Below are positions 40,847 to 53,850 of a stretch of DNA of 64,000 bases, piece by piece. The position numbers and the translations under genes were made by a program. Within the stretch, counting starts at the first letter, position 1, and each line of letters opens with the position of its first letter. The notes under the pieces were generated by a model. That model saw only the letters and a program-made list of their open reading frames with translations. It did not search any database and was not told the DNA's origin. This stretch comes from Hemibagrus wyckioides (Eukaryota; Chordata; Actinopteri; Siluriformes; Bagridae), in assembly GCF_019097595.1 (NCBI RefSeq), contig NC_080710.1, positions 9,747,780-9,811,779 of the forward strand, read 5' to 3'.

Positions 40847-43800
40847 ATGGCGGACCGAGGACTGGAGAAAGCTGACATCGGGGCATTAAGCCCTGAACAG
40901 CAGGAAAAATTGCGCCAGTTTAAGGTACTCTAGATTCTGTAATCGGGAAATGATAAAAGGAGGGTAAGCTGCCCGGTATTTTCGGCGTTTTAGAAAACAA
41001 TGCGTTACTTCTGAAAGTGATGGAAGTGTGTGTTTTTCCAGTGCTATAGTTTAAATAGCTGATTCAGGGTGAGTAAGTTACTTTTGTGGGTTTATGAGCA
41101 ATGTCTAGATACTTACATGTATAAAAGTGAACGAGTCTAACACACTGAGTCTTTCAATCAGTAATATCCAGCCAGCAGAGGTCATTTGGTCAGAGACGGA
41201 CACAATAAAGAGCTAGAGCTAAATAAGCTGTAGCTCTGTAGCTACATGTGTAATAAAATATCTATTCACTGTAAACAGTTTCTGTGTTACAGATGAGCTG
41301 TTTTTAAGAAGATAATAAGACTATTAGAAAATCTTAAATATTAGATCAATTTAAGCAAGTAAAATGATGGTTTAAGACAGTAATAACAATTTCAATTTCA
41401 TACCTCTCACATCCCATGCTCACAATGGTCCACCAGGCCATCAGTGGTGGTCCTCTTAGCAACATACTGGTATCAGTCTATAAATCTATATAAATGTTTG
41501 TTGTACCTGAAAAACAGACGTAAATGTACACTGTGAGCTTGTTTGACAGTCTTCATTCAAAGCTTTCTACAGAGTGTGTCAGCTGGAAAGTGCCCTTTGT
41601 GTAAAAAGTGAGGTCAAGCACTGATGACACATGAAAACGTCTGGCTCACAATCAACGTTCCATGTCATCCCAAGGTGTACAGTGGGGCTGATCTCAGGGC
41701 TTCTCACAGCCCACTGGAGTTTCTTTTCACCAAACTCATTAAACCATGTCCTTATATACCTTGCTTTATGCAGAGGGACATAGTGTCTTCTTTAAACTGT
41801 TTGGAAGCATGCAGTTGTCTAAAATATCTGTGCATGTTGCAGCATCAATTTTGCTGTTCACTGGAACTAGGGAACCACTTCAGACCATTAAAGTTCTTGC
41901 ACCATACATTACTGTACTCCATACAATACACTTGGTACTACGCTTTCTGGTAGGTAGTGCTCTCCTGGTATCCACCAAAACCAAGATTCATCCATCAGAC
42001 TGCCAGATGGAGATGTTTGATTCATCACTACTCAGATACAGGGTGAATTGCATCACTCCAGCTGCTTGGCCATAAAAAAACATTTCATGAAGTTCCAAAC
42101 AAATTCTTTGGAATTCGTTGTTTCCAGAGAAAAGGGTGGAACTCTGTAGCGAGTGTCACTATTGATTTTTACCAAATTCAGTTTCTAACACTGGGTCGCT
42201 GAGCTGTTGCTGCTCCTAGATCCTTCTAATTCCCAATAATAGCACTTACATTTGATGAGTGCAGATTGCACAGGACTCGTGGCTAATATGCTGTTTTATG
42301 ATCATTTAACGTCACTGAGCTCTTCACTATGACCCATTCTATTGCCAGTGTTTGTCTTTGGAGATTACATGACTTTGATTTTATGTCCCTGTTAGTAGTG
42401 GCAGAAGCATCTGTGTTCCAAAATTTTGACTTCAATACGAAAAATAAAATAAAATGAATATATAAATAAAAAATAAAGGATTGGCACCTAATAGCTCTAT
42501 TCAATCTTTTCACATCTTTTGAGTCTTTATCATATTTCCAGTGTACTTTTAACACAGTGGGAAAGGAAGGCTGCCTTATCTGCCTGGTTGCTGATTCTGC
42601 TGGCATTTGTTTGCCTATGGGGGAGGGGGAAATTGATAAAAATATATGTATATTTACATATATATGTTTCATAAATTATATATAAAAAAATTATAAAATA
42701 TATTAATATATATATGATTGTTTTCAAATTTAATCTACCTGAAAAACAGACCTTGAGCACACACCTTTACTAGTACGAAGATGTAGTGAGTCAAGCTGCG
42801 GGCTAATAATTATGTATTTGAGATCATTCCCTTAAAGTTTAAGTTTTACAGTTAATATCATTTATGTTTATTATTCATCCTTAATAAAACTGTAGTAAAT
42901 TACTGTTAAGTTTTTTATTGTTTGTTTTTCATTCATACAGCATGTGTATTTGACAAGTATGTAGTTAGCACATTATGAACTGGATTATTGTAAATAATTA
43001 GATCAAAGTTTTTGATTGAAGTCTTTTTAATTAATGTAACTATATTTGAAACCACATATCACTTATTAAGCAGTCTTAGACTCAATACACATCTTTGCAG
43101 TTTATCTCACTCATTTAAATTACATTTGATAGCATAAGCAGAATACTGGTATCATATTCACTAACCTGTCACTCTTTAAAGTCTGTGAACAAGTCAGGAT
43201 GTCTGTAGGCAGGATGCTTTGCCAAGTTGGACATGTTGGCTCCCTTCACTTGCATTATTTTGTAACATATCTTACAGACAGATTTTGTGATGTCCGTGGG
43301 CTTGCCCTGACTGTCAGCAACATAAGCAAAATAATGCCATATTTCACTTCACGTGTCTACTTTGCTCAAACTGCTCAAGATCACCTGTATTTGCAGCCAT
43401 GCCTCCAGGTTCATCACCATGAAACCGTGAGGGGAAAAAAAAATTTGTAAAAGCAGCGTGCTGCCCACACACTGCCCCCTATTATCGAACACTCTGAACT
43501 ACAGCTGTCACTCTTAAAGTACCGGTACTATTTGTATCGGTTTTAAAAGCAGGGTATTACAATACTTTTCTAATACCGGTATATCATGCAACACTAATCT
43601 GAACTCAATCATAAAGAGGGGTGTCTACATACTTTTGGCCATATAGTGTACACCGATCAGATATAACATTATGACCACCTTATTGTGTTGGTCCCCCTTT
43701 TGCTGCCAAAACAGCCCTGATCTATCATGCACTGTGTATTCTGACATCTTTCTATCAGAACCAGCATTAACTTCTTATAGTAGCTAATCTGTTATAATAG

Positions 43801-46800
43801 TATATTAAGTGTGTATGAGTAATAGTAGCTAATCTGTTAGATCGGATCACACGGACCAGCCTTTGCTCCCCACGTGCTTCAGTGAGCCTTGACCGTCCAT
43901 GACCCTGTCACTGGTTCTCCACTGTTCCTTCCATGGACCACTTTTGATAAATACTGACCACTGCAGACCAGGAACACCCCACAAGAGCTGCAGTTTTGGA
44001 GATGCTCTGATCCAGTGGTCTAGCCATCACAATTTGGCCCTTGTCAAACTCGCTCAAATCCTTACGCTTGTCCATTTTTCCTGCTTCTAACACATCAACC
44101 ACTTGCTGCCTAATATATCCCACCCACTAACAGGTGCCATGATGAAGAGATAATCAGTGTTATTCACTTCACCTCTCACTGCTCATAATGTTATGCCTGA
44201 TCAGTGTAGATGTCTTCACATTTTTACCCAGAGTGAATTTGCTAATAAATGTCATTTTTATATTTTCAGTGAACAATGAACTCTTTCCACCAGTAATGAT
44301 TCAGTGTTCTCTTAAGGATGGAATTGCATATAACAGCCTTTAGAAACACATGATGCGCTGACCATTTGGTTAGGCTTACTCACCACAAGATCTTGTGGCA
44401 CAAATTAAGTATTGCTGGGAAAGCAAAACTGAAATTTGTCAAATGTTTTTGACTGCAGAGTGTTGATTCCGCTTTGACTTTTTCCCTTAGATCAAGACAA
44501 GAATAGCGAATGAAATGTATCTGAGAGCTCATCCAGAAGTAGAAATGCTGCTGAGTGATTTTCTGAGGTAAACACCCCTATAATTAGGTTTATGGTAAGA
44601 TTAGGCACAAGAAACATCCACTTGATGTGAGTTTAATCCTGGAATGGTTGTTAATGTCAGATGAGCTGGTTTGGGTATTTCCCAAACAGTCTCAGTTTGG
44701 GGATTTCGGAAACATTTTATAAAGAATGGTAAGAGAAAAACATTGAGAGAGCGGTAGTTCTGCCTTCTTGGCCAGATTGGTTCAAGCTGCCAGGAAGAAT
44801 CTTATACCACATATGATCATATAATCTTTACAACCTTGATGAGCAGAAAAGCATCTCACCATGCACAAAACCTTGTGGTATAAGAGCTACAACAGCAGAA
44901 AACCACAACAGGTTCCATTCTTGTCAGTCAAAAATAGGAATCTGAGGCTATAGTGTGCACACACTCCTAGAAACTGAACAGTTGAAAATGATAGCCTCCT
45001 CAAGGTCTGATCTTTTATGTTCTGAGATGCTTTTCAGTCTATCACAGTTGCAAAGATTAATTATTTGAGTATAGACTTCCTGTCAGCTTAGACCAGTCTG
45101 GTCATTCTCCTGTCATCTCTGTTTCATCCTGCAGACCCTCTGCTTACAGGATGTTTATGTCTCGTTCTGTGTAAACTCTAGAGAGTGTAGTATGTGAAAA
45201 TCTCTGGAAATCAGCAGTTTCTGAAACACTTAAACCAGTCCATCTGATACCAACAACTACGCCATGGTTAACGTTTAAGGGATCAGACTTTTTCTTCATA
45301 CTGATGTTTGATGTGAACATAAACTGAATCTTTTGACATGTATCTGCATGATTTTATGCATTGTGCTGCTGCTGCATTCATGAGTCTTTCAATTTAAGGA
45401 CTGCAAATTAAATGTTGCAAATTAATTAATCCTTATTCCCCCAAAATGAATCAATTCCTACATCTAAATCAAATTCAGTAATTATTAAAAACATGAGATA
45501 TGTATTTCTACTGAAATATATTTACCATTTTCTTTCTCTCTCCTTCTTTTACTCCTCAGAGATGTGTTTGTTAAAAGACCTACAGACATCTGTGAATTTG
45601 CTGTAGGTAATATGTTTGCTTTAATATTTCAAATAAATTATTTGAATGTACTGCATATAGATTTAGATGATGATTACTAATGTGAAAACAGTCGTAAATG
45701 GAACAGAACGATGGATTTTTTCCTCATGAGGTCTCATTATCTGTTCGGTAAAAGTCAGATAGTTAATTAAATTAAATTGGTTGATTTTTCTTTCTTGAAA
45801 AATAGATTTCTGTGGAAAGTTTAGAGAAAGAATGCTACTCATTCTAAAAATATATTTAAGAATATAAATCTTTATTGTCATCGTATAAGTACTTCCCAGC
45901 AGAGTCCTGAGATACAAAACACTAGGAAAACAATATAGGGCTGTATAGACCTTATTCATATAGGTTTGTAGAGATAATGGTACAGCTGCTTATTAGACGT
46001 ATTCATGGACAGTGAAAAGTGCTGTAGTGCCATGCATTTAAGTAAATAACGGCAGCACAGTAATATTTGAGTTTAAGGTCGAGTTTCATCCTCCATATAC
46101 TACCTGGTTGTATGTTGTATACAGCAAGATCAATGATATACATAATATGTATTACCAGGGGAATATGAAATTATATATAAGGATATGGGTGTGATTTCTG
46201 AGTTATTACTGTAATAATGGATATAGGAAAATTAGATGGAGCGCATGGACCTTTCATATTGTCTTCATGATGTGGTATTAAATTCAGAGTATCCACAAAT
46301 GCTTCATAGCATTTTGAGGAAAGAATCAACAACAAAATGGACGTGCTTTTTAAAAGGAAAAATAGGGGCACAGCAATGGCAGTGGCAACAAGCTTTTATT
46401 GTCATTTCAAGCATATAAAGCTGATGCAGTACACAGTGAAATGAAACAACATTATTCTAGGTCCCTGGTGCTACATAAAACAACATAGAGCTACGTAACA
46501 AAACACAGAGCTAAAGATGTAAAGTAAGTTGTCCTAGCCACATAAAGTGCATTGTATGCAACCTAGTGCAAAGAGTGTAAGACAAAAGACAGGACAGATA
46601 CACGAAATAGTGCCAACAAGTGTACAGTTCTGTTCTATTCAGTTCTGTATATATTATTAAAAATATTGAAAACACTAAAACATTGTAGTCTTTTCCATCC
46701 CATTTGCATCGCATCCGACATGTCACAACTTGTAGTCAGATTAACATTGCCTCCTCCTCCTCCTCCTGAATATATTTACACTTAGTCTACGGGATTCCCA

Positions 46801-48180
46801 CACCCTCCTATGAATAATTTTCAACGGTTAAAAGTATCACAAATTCCCCTTCACAATCTTGCTGTAAATTTCCAACTGACTCATTAGTCTGGTTTCAGTT
46901 AATCCCGTGTGTATCTAGGGGGGTTATGTCTGTGTTCCTTTGATTTTGGCTCTGTCCTGCCCACTGGCCTAGTCCTATTCCTCCCTCCTATGCCTTCTCC
47001 AAGTGTGCCATGAGTCTCCTTCATGTGCATTTGTGTCATTTAGTCCAAGCCTTGTCTTCTTATTGTTTGTGGTTCATGGTTTTGACCTTACCCATTTTTC
47101 TCATTTCTTGATAATGGGTGTTCTGTGAAATCCTGTTCTAAAAGAACAAAAGAACAGGATTGCGAAAGTAAGATGTCCATCTTGTACTGGTATGATGTCA
47201 TGGTGCAGTAATTTATGGAAAATACACCACATGAGAGCTATGAAGCACTAAAGCAGACACATAAGCAAGTTCATTATTAGAATCAGCTTTATTTCCAAGT
47301 ACTGTGGGTTTTACATGTACAAGGAATTTCCCTGGTGTATTGGTGTGCAACAATAAAAATATAAACATTTTATTGTTTTGTTGCATGAAGTTATCACTAT
47401 GGAAACAAGATCCTTGAAGTGACTTGCCACAACAAATGGCTGTGGTTTCAACAGTAAGACACAAATACACTACTTAATAGGTATCTCAATATCTTTAACA
47501 TTTGTGCTCTGGATTTTGTTGGAAATATACTTTCTTGCTCCATTAACTACGTTGAACAAACTACGTCATATTTTCCATATTAAAGGGCTTAGCTAATCAT
47601 ACTTGCATTGACAAGCAGTAGGAAAAAGTCAATTGGCTGTTCTTTGCGAGTTACGACAATCATCATTCTGACATCACTGTCTGATGGTTTTGGTGATTCA
47701 TTCAGGAACAGGTGGTTTGAACTCTGAATGCCTGCTTTGTAAGAGCTTTGTTAATGCTGTAATTCTAAACGTTTTTAGGTTCTCATTTAGTTAAGCCACC
47801 ATGCATTGACTGAAGGACCTACAACAATATTAGCAAACACTAATTCTAGAAGGCATTTGGTCCACCTCTTCTTTCAGCATATGATATAGACAGAGTAATG
47901 CTTGACAAGCCTTCTTATTCTTAGTGTACTGCACTGCAAACAAATAATATCCATCTATACCATTGGCAATATTCATGTATGTCCCAAAGCATTCTTGATC
48001 ACTCATGCATATACTGTATATTGTCTTAAGTTGAAGGCAAAATGATTTATGTAGTAAATCCATGTGTGCTATTGAACATACAAAAACCTCTTTCCTCTCC
48101 TGGATTCTGTCCCATCCTACAAAAGAGTTTTTTAAACAAAGCACATGTAATGGCAGATTATCTGTCTGTCTGTCTGTTCG

Positions 48181-48245
<65 letters not shown>

Positions 48246-48254
48246 CATCTATCC

Positions 48255-48313
<59 letters not shown>

Positions 48314-48533
48314 ATGTATGTTTGATTCAGTTGTTACACCATGAATGTATAGGATGATATGTGATCTCAGCATGTATTTGTGCCATCTCAACTACTGTAC
48401 ATTCATTTGATCATGAACACTTGAGAGCTAACAATGATTTTTCTTTACACTTTTTTCAGGTCACTTCAGTGATCCAGGCCTACCAAGGAAAATTCAAATA
48501 AAAATGGACGAGAAGGCTTCAGTGAACATATGA
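40847..48533 (+). CDS. riiad1: RIIa-domain containing protein 1
   Basis: Four exons: 40847-40924, 44491-44567, 45560-45606 and 48460-48533 (TGA at 48531), all GT-AG, giving 91 residues. Residues 11-75 form the RIIa dimerisation/docking fold. The core [20 protein letters not shown] is followed by [18 protein letters not shown] and then [15 protein letters not shown], closely matching vertebrate RIIAD1 in order and length. Such domains dimerise and bind amphipathic helices of A-kinase anchoring proteins; related proteins work in cilia and sperm flagella. An in-frame ATG 12 bases upstream (40835) would add MREV; the MADRG start was chosen because it begins like the usual N-terminus. An X-box at 40787 suggests RFX control. 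A polyadenylation signal lies at 49245. Confidence 0.93.
41640..42095 (-). mobile_element. Antisense Tc1-like transposase relic
   Basis: Phrases such as GTGGGGCTGATCTCAGGGCTTC, CACAGCCCACTGGAG and CAGATGGAGATGTTTGATTC are antisense Tc1 DNA. Many indels; it lies in riiad1 intron 1. Confidence 0.65.
43181..43596 (-). mobile_element. hAT 5' fragment encoding a BED zinc finger
   Basis: Minus-strand codons at 43345-43190 read [18 protein letters not shown], then [12 protein letters not shown], then NLAKHP, which is the C2HC/H pattern of a BED finger. The outer end (GTGTTGCATGATATACCGGT in reverse, ending near 43596) resembles a hAT terminus. The catalytic part is missing. Confidence 0.7.
43612..43650. 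mobile_element. Isolated Tc1 terminal repeat
   Basis: TGTCTACATACTTTTGGCCA followed by TATAGTGTA is a right-hand Tc1 terminus of another family, with nothing of the element remaining on its left. It abuts the TIR of the next element. Confidence 0.6.
43649..44208 (-). mobile_element. Internally deleted Tc1/mariner element with both TIRs, 560 bp
   Basis: Ends TACACCGATCAGATATAACA and TTATGCCTGATCAGTGTA are inverted. The minus strand carries the transposase N-terminus (an HTH with [16 protein letters not shown]) and lacks the catalytic domain. Structurally equivalent to 23436-23994. In riiad1 intron 1. Confidence 0.85.
44640..45420. mobile_element. Teleost non-autonomous DNA transposon relic
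   Basis: Phrases GGAAATCAGCAGTTTCTGAA, CAACAACTACGCCATGG and ATCTGCATGATTTTATGCATTG mark a widespread fish repeat. Its superfamily is not certain to me. It fills most of riiad1 intron 2. Confidence 0.6.
46385..46590 (-). mobile_element. LINE 3' end, antisense
   Basis: Matches the 3' end of the LINE at 35430-36968 over about 190 bp (TTGTCATTTCAAGCATATAAAGC, CTACATAAAACAACATAGAGC, GCAACCTAGTGCAAAGAGTG variants). It is a 5'-truncated copy with the reverse transcriptase missing. Confidence 0.8.
47280..47390 (-). mobile_element. LINE/SINE 3' end fragment, antisense
   Basis: AGAATCAGCTTTATTTCCAA and ACAAGGAATTTCCCTGGTGT are typical of the 3' end of a teleost retroposon read in reverse. Confidence 0.6.
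48180..48314. repeat. (ATCT)n microsatellite
   Basis: About 33 ATCT units with two CCATCT variants near the middle, in riiad1 intron 3. Confidence 0.97.
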
Positions 48534-49244
48534 AGAGGTTTTAAACTATATATGTACCATAAAGCAATGACAAACACAATAAGTTTCTTCAGCATGCTAG
48601 CACTTGCTACTCAGAGCTATTTTGTAATTGGGTTTTCTCAGGGGAGAAGACGCTGGCTCGTTTGTTAAATGAGACTACAGGGATGTAAAAACCTATGGAG
48701 ATGAACTCCACTGAAGTGAACAAAATACCACAATCAAATGTTACTATAGTCACATCCACTGCATAGGAGAGGACACATCTAAAAGCATTTGTCTTCCTAT
48801 CAAACATTGTCTACTTTTTATCCACCATTTTGTACACAAGATGCTATTGTCTAAACAAGAAAATGCACATTTTCCTCAGAAATGTTAATGGGAAACATTA
48901 CCTTCTGGATTTGTCACATTCTATATGGTATTAAAATTATCCTTCCAGATTTACTGACTCCCCAATATTGATTAAAAAAAGCTAAAAATACCTGCAAGTG
49001 ATGTTTTGAGCTACATCGAAATATAGTTTTATTTTTACAAAACACAGGTCTTAAAAGTGTTATTAATGTTATGATTCCTACCTTGGAGTGAACTACAATG
49101 CAGAATCTGTTTCTCTAAAGTTTGTGGACTTGAAATGCCTTAACAGAATTCATGTAATCTCAAATTCAAAACAAATCGCAAACCCAATATCTCTGGAAGA
49201 CGCCATATGTAATGTTCACTCATCTCTCTGTATAAGCACAGTTT

Positions 49245-49250
49245 AATAAA
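49245..49250 (+). other. Likely polyadenylation signal of riiad1
   Basis: First good AATAAA in a suitable setting after the stop codon, giving a 3' UTR of about 0.7 kb. Confidence 0.5.
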
Positions 49251-50930
49251 GATGGTATGTAAATAAATTAAATATATCACCATAATTGTGTCATCTTCTG
49301 TCTTTCTCTTTTGGGCATTTGTTTGGAAGAATTTGTTCTTTGCTCAGTGCACTCCAAGATCATTAAGGAGATGTTTTAAATATGCCTTAATAAGCCCCAG
49401 AGGGACCTAGGTGGACACTTCATATTCATTCAAACATTAACTGGTTTTAATTGTTATTGTACTTGTGTAATTGAGCCTGAATACAAATCATTTGGAACAC
49501 ATACTTGCAATCAACCCTAACAATTAACCCTAAACAACCCTTAACCCTTTCGTCTCTGCTGATGAAAATTAATTCCCCACATGAATCCTACCGTCACCAT
49601 GCTTCACTGTGGTGCTGATCTCTGAAAAACAGTGTTGAGTTTTCAAGTGCTTTGTCCCAAGGCAAAATAATTTAGTTTTATATATAGTCTTATAAGACTA
49701 TACAACTATTATCTATATGTTTGCTGACTTTCCATATAAAAATACAAGTACCTTTACTTTAATTATACAAGCGCAATGAGATTCACTGTGCAGTTCTTCA
49801 TCAAGCTACACTATACAGCCGAAAGTTTATGGACACCTGACCAATTACCCTCACGCGCTGTTTGAACATCTCACTACAGATTCAATCCCTGCTGCTTTTA
49901 TTACAGTCTCTTCACTTCTAGGTAGGCTTCCCAGTAGATTTTTAAATGTGGCTTTGGGGATTTGTGCTTGAACTCAATTGAGCTTCACTGAGTTAATGAA
50001 TGTGTGTAACCATTTTGATCTGTGTGTGTGTCTGGACAGGTCCATGTTCTGCTGTGTGAGTTGATGCAATTTTATATCACTATATGTACAATGTTGTTCT
50101 ATAAACATCAGAGCTGTGATCTCTCTATTTACTACAGAGTTACCTTTGGCCTCTTTTGCTTTTCTAAAGCTGTCCTTACATGGTGATGCTTTTACCAAAC
50201 CTTGCCCCAGACCTGTTTTTGATAACTCCTTAGGCTTTTTGATTCATTTTGTTTAGGTATGTTCTCTAGATTCATATCAATATTCTGTATTTAATTTGAG
50301 ATCATGAGACAACTTTATTCAGCTTATCATGTGACTTTTTCTTGTGCCAGAACTTTTTGTAGGTTTCACAGCAGTCTGGTATAATTATTCACAGCCCTTA
50401 TTCATCTAACCAAGGGTATTAAATTTGCCATCTTTAAAATATTATGGGATGTCTTGTGTCAATTCAATGCATATAATCCCAGGCACTGTGAATAATTTCT
50501 TTATTCATTATTCATTAGTTACTGACATTGGTCCTTCTTGTTTTGTTAATTTGATAATGGTGCTAAAATTGACACCCACAGAAGTTGTTAACCCAGCATC
50601 TCATGCCAGTGAATAGTGGGAGGGGAAAGGAGATTGTTTGACACACATTACCTGTTGCTAGTGTACAGTGGATGTGTATTTCTACAGCAAACTCCATCAT
50701 CCTGTTTGTGTCCTGCAAGAAGAGAACACTACACTCAGTAAGTCTGCCTTTTTGTTTATAATTGACATAAAATTGAATCAAAATCAGATTTAAAATGGAA
50801 ATACACTTGTAGTTACTGAAATTACACTAGTATCCTTTCTTTTCAAACACTGCACAATCAAAATCATGGCTAAAATTAATACTGACATTTGATAGATCAT
50901 AAATTTGACTATATTTATTTAAATGTATTT
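49251..50930. other. Intergenic, riiad1 to msln, left part
   Basis: Contains a Tc1 terminus at 49808 (TACACTATACAGCCGAAAGT) with about 170 bp of diverged element. The rest is unassigned AT-rich DNA. Confidence 0.45.
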
Positions 50931-51179
50931 GTTGTTAGTATGGCATCTTGTATTGTCCATGAGGTCATAGCATTGACAGAATAAGAGATGAGGATATATA
51001 ATATTATATATATATTAAATTAAATACATAGAAAGATATAAAGAAATAAACAACTGAACAAGTCTGATTCACATTTCTTTGTGTGATGCTGTGTTTTCAG
51101 AGGACAGTCTTCTTATCCTCATCTCTTATTCTGTCAATGCTATGACCTCATGGACAATACAAGATGCCATACTAACAAC
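50931..51179. repeat. Perfect 66-bp inverted repeat with 117-bp spacer
   Basis: The arm at 50931-50996 is the exact reverse complement of 51114-51179, 66 of 66 bases, starting GTTGTTAGTATGGCATCTTG. The spacer (50997-51113) is AT-rich. No TSD or known terminus was seen. The lack of any mismatch implies a recent origin or active maintenance. Confidence 0.95.
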
Positions 51180-52550
51180 ATATATATATATAAATTATAA
51201 AATGGAAATGAATTGAATGTCTGAAGACTTGCTAAAATTTGAAATATTCAAAATATTCAAATTTTGTTCCACCTTGCCAAGTGGAGGTGGTGTGTGTGTG
51301 TGTGTGTGGTGGAAAATAGGAAGTCATTGTTTTTCTGTACATGAATCCTGATGGGATTTTGCTCACACAGAGCAGTAACCAGGCAGCCCTCCCAAATCCT
51401 CAGAGGTGGAAGATAATATAAGGAACGATTCATCGGTCACATCTGTGACTCTGTGTTCATGACTACAGAAACAATGACAACAACAGAAAATAAAACACGA
51501 GTTCACAAATTGAGAAGGGATGTCTCAAACACAGAAGAGAGTGTATTAAAATGTAGCCTATAGATAGCCGGTTGTCGCAAGCACTTTACTTCTGTGACAT
51601 GCTTAATGGATTGATATTTGCATGCAAATGCAAATATAAAAATGCAAATGTGCATTTGATGCTGTATTTTGAATACAGGGCCAATGTGACTGAGACACAT
51701 TTTCACACCTGTGATTTTGTTATTAATGAGCAGCTCACTGCCATAAAATGCAGCTTAAGAGGTGCTAGGAGCAGCTTTCCCCCCTCACAGCTCCAAGGTT
51801 TGTTGTTTTATCCAGAGCATGAGTTACTGTGTGTCAGTTTTCTCCCTGTGTAAACATGAGTTTCACCCACGTCCTCTGTTTTTCTCCCAACTCTCAAAAA
51901 CACACCAGTAGGTGAATTAATAAATCTAAATGTGTACATGGTGCACTGAGATCCCATCCTGCTTCATGTGTCAAGAATAGGCTCCAGATCCACCATAAGT
52001 GTTTACTTTTCCCTGCATTAATAAATGAATAAATCTATTATACAATATAGAACTTTTTTAATCTAAGTATAATCATTTTAAGAAGCGCTCGCAAATAGAA
52101 GTGCAATGCTTAAAGCAAAATTACACCTTTAAACTAACATTTAATCCAATGATTGGTATAAACATAATTATATCTATCAACACCTGGAACTGGAATAACC
52201 GACATTTAAGCAAGTATGTCAAACACAGCTGCTGTTTCATCATTACTGGTAAGAACTGCTAACAATTGGGGTATGTGGTGAAATACACTTAGATACACGT
52301 AGAGAACAAATGTGGTGTGCAACAAGATCATTCAGCCCATAATTCAACCGAAAGTCTCTGGAATGCAGCATCTTTTGTGTGATGTAGAGAAACACTGAGG
52401 TGTAGGGTTTATATATAATTTTCTAGGGGGAAAATGGAACGTTGTAACTGTGTATGGCCAACCCTTAACACAGACAATTAGAGAGACTTAAAGGCAGTGT
52501 AATTTGATTTATCTGGTACACACCGTTTTAAAGAAATCTGTCTTTATAGC
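51180..52550. other. Intergenic, msln upstream
   Basis: Includes a (GT)n run near 51290-51307 and a SINE-like 3' fragment at about 51885-52010 (GTGCACTGAGATCCCATCCTG, ATAGGCTCCAGATCCACC). A related phrase pattern (TTTGCATGCAAAT, GTGCATTTGATGCTG) at 51615-51675 recurs at 53530-53580, so these two stretches are copies of one repeat. Confidence 0.5.
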
Positions 52551-52551
52551 A

Positions 52552-52614
52552 CGCGAAACAGACGTCAGAGAGAAAAGCTCATTGGTCCTTCTGGGAAACA
52601 GAAACTGAATTGAG
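52552..52614 (+). other. Possible non-coding first exon of the mesothelin-like gene
   Basis: A short GC-richer segment ends in a strong donor (TTGAG|GTAAGG) 1.2 kb before the start codon exon, whose acceptor could be the AG at 53820-53821. No direct support. Confidence 0.3.
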
Positions 52615-53850
52615 GTAAGGAAAGTAGCTAACTTTTTATAGACTAGATTTTGCATTGTAACATGAACGTTTCTTAAATATAACCTGCTCAGCTTACTGAG
52701 GCCAAGAGAAAATGTTTTTTTGTTGTTGATTATGATTATGCAGGGGTTTTTGTTTTCTTTTTTTTTACTATTCTACATTTTCTTTCAGGTAGCAAAATGA
52801 TCAAAATTATTCCTATCTAGCTTCTGCCTAATTATCAATCATTTTTAACAGATTTTTAACAGATAAGACAACAAGATAACAAAATCCAGTTGTATTTCAG
52901 CTACACACGAGAGAAAAAAACTGACCATATAAGTATTTAGTTGCTTTCTCTAACCAGAAGCAGGGTATACACGTTTTGCATTAACAGACATTTCTAGCAA
53001 ATTCACTTATCCATAATGTGGGAAGCAAACATCAGGTCATGTTAACTGCACGGAAAAAGGAGGGGAGCCGAAACATTGGTGGGCTTTAAGTTATATTTAT
53101 TGAACCAGAGAGAACAAATACAATCTCCCGTAATTGTCACCTTCATATGAGACAAATCCATCGGCACTGTTAGAGGCGAGTATCAGCTTTTCCCATTTGA
53201 CTGGAATGTTTCTACATGTAAAAACTATAATCCACATGTTTAAAATGTTTTGGCTCTGATTAGGTCCGTGGCACTTTACTTCTATGACATGGGTACATAT
53301 TCAGTTATTCTGGGCTACAATTTAAGTAAATATTGAACCTAACTGTAAGTCAATATTGTATTTATTTTGGTCAGTTGGTATTAGATTGTCCAATCACTTC
53401 TCCTAAAGAGAAGGTGTGTTTTTTATTTCCAATTCATATCTGTGCCTCACCGCAAACATTTTAATGTACAATTTCTGCATGCTCTGCATGTGACAGATAA
53501 AATATCTTTGACGTCATGGGGCATTTCGATTTGCATGCAAATTCAAATACATATATGCAAATGTGCATTTGGTGCTGATTTTGAATATGGTACATGCATG
53601 TGAGTGCAACACATTTATCACACCTGTTCATTTATTTACTGACCTCCTCACAGCTCTAGGGGCTTTTTATGTTGGGTTGAGTGTCGCTTGACACTGTTAT
53701 GTAAAAATTGTTCATAGCAATCTAGGTTGCTTTCTAATACAAATATGATAAATAAGATTGTAGTATTTAAAAAAATGTTTAATATTGACTTAAAAATAAT
53801 AATTGATGTATGATTTGTTAGCCAGTGAGAGACATCAGGAGGAATCTGCG

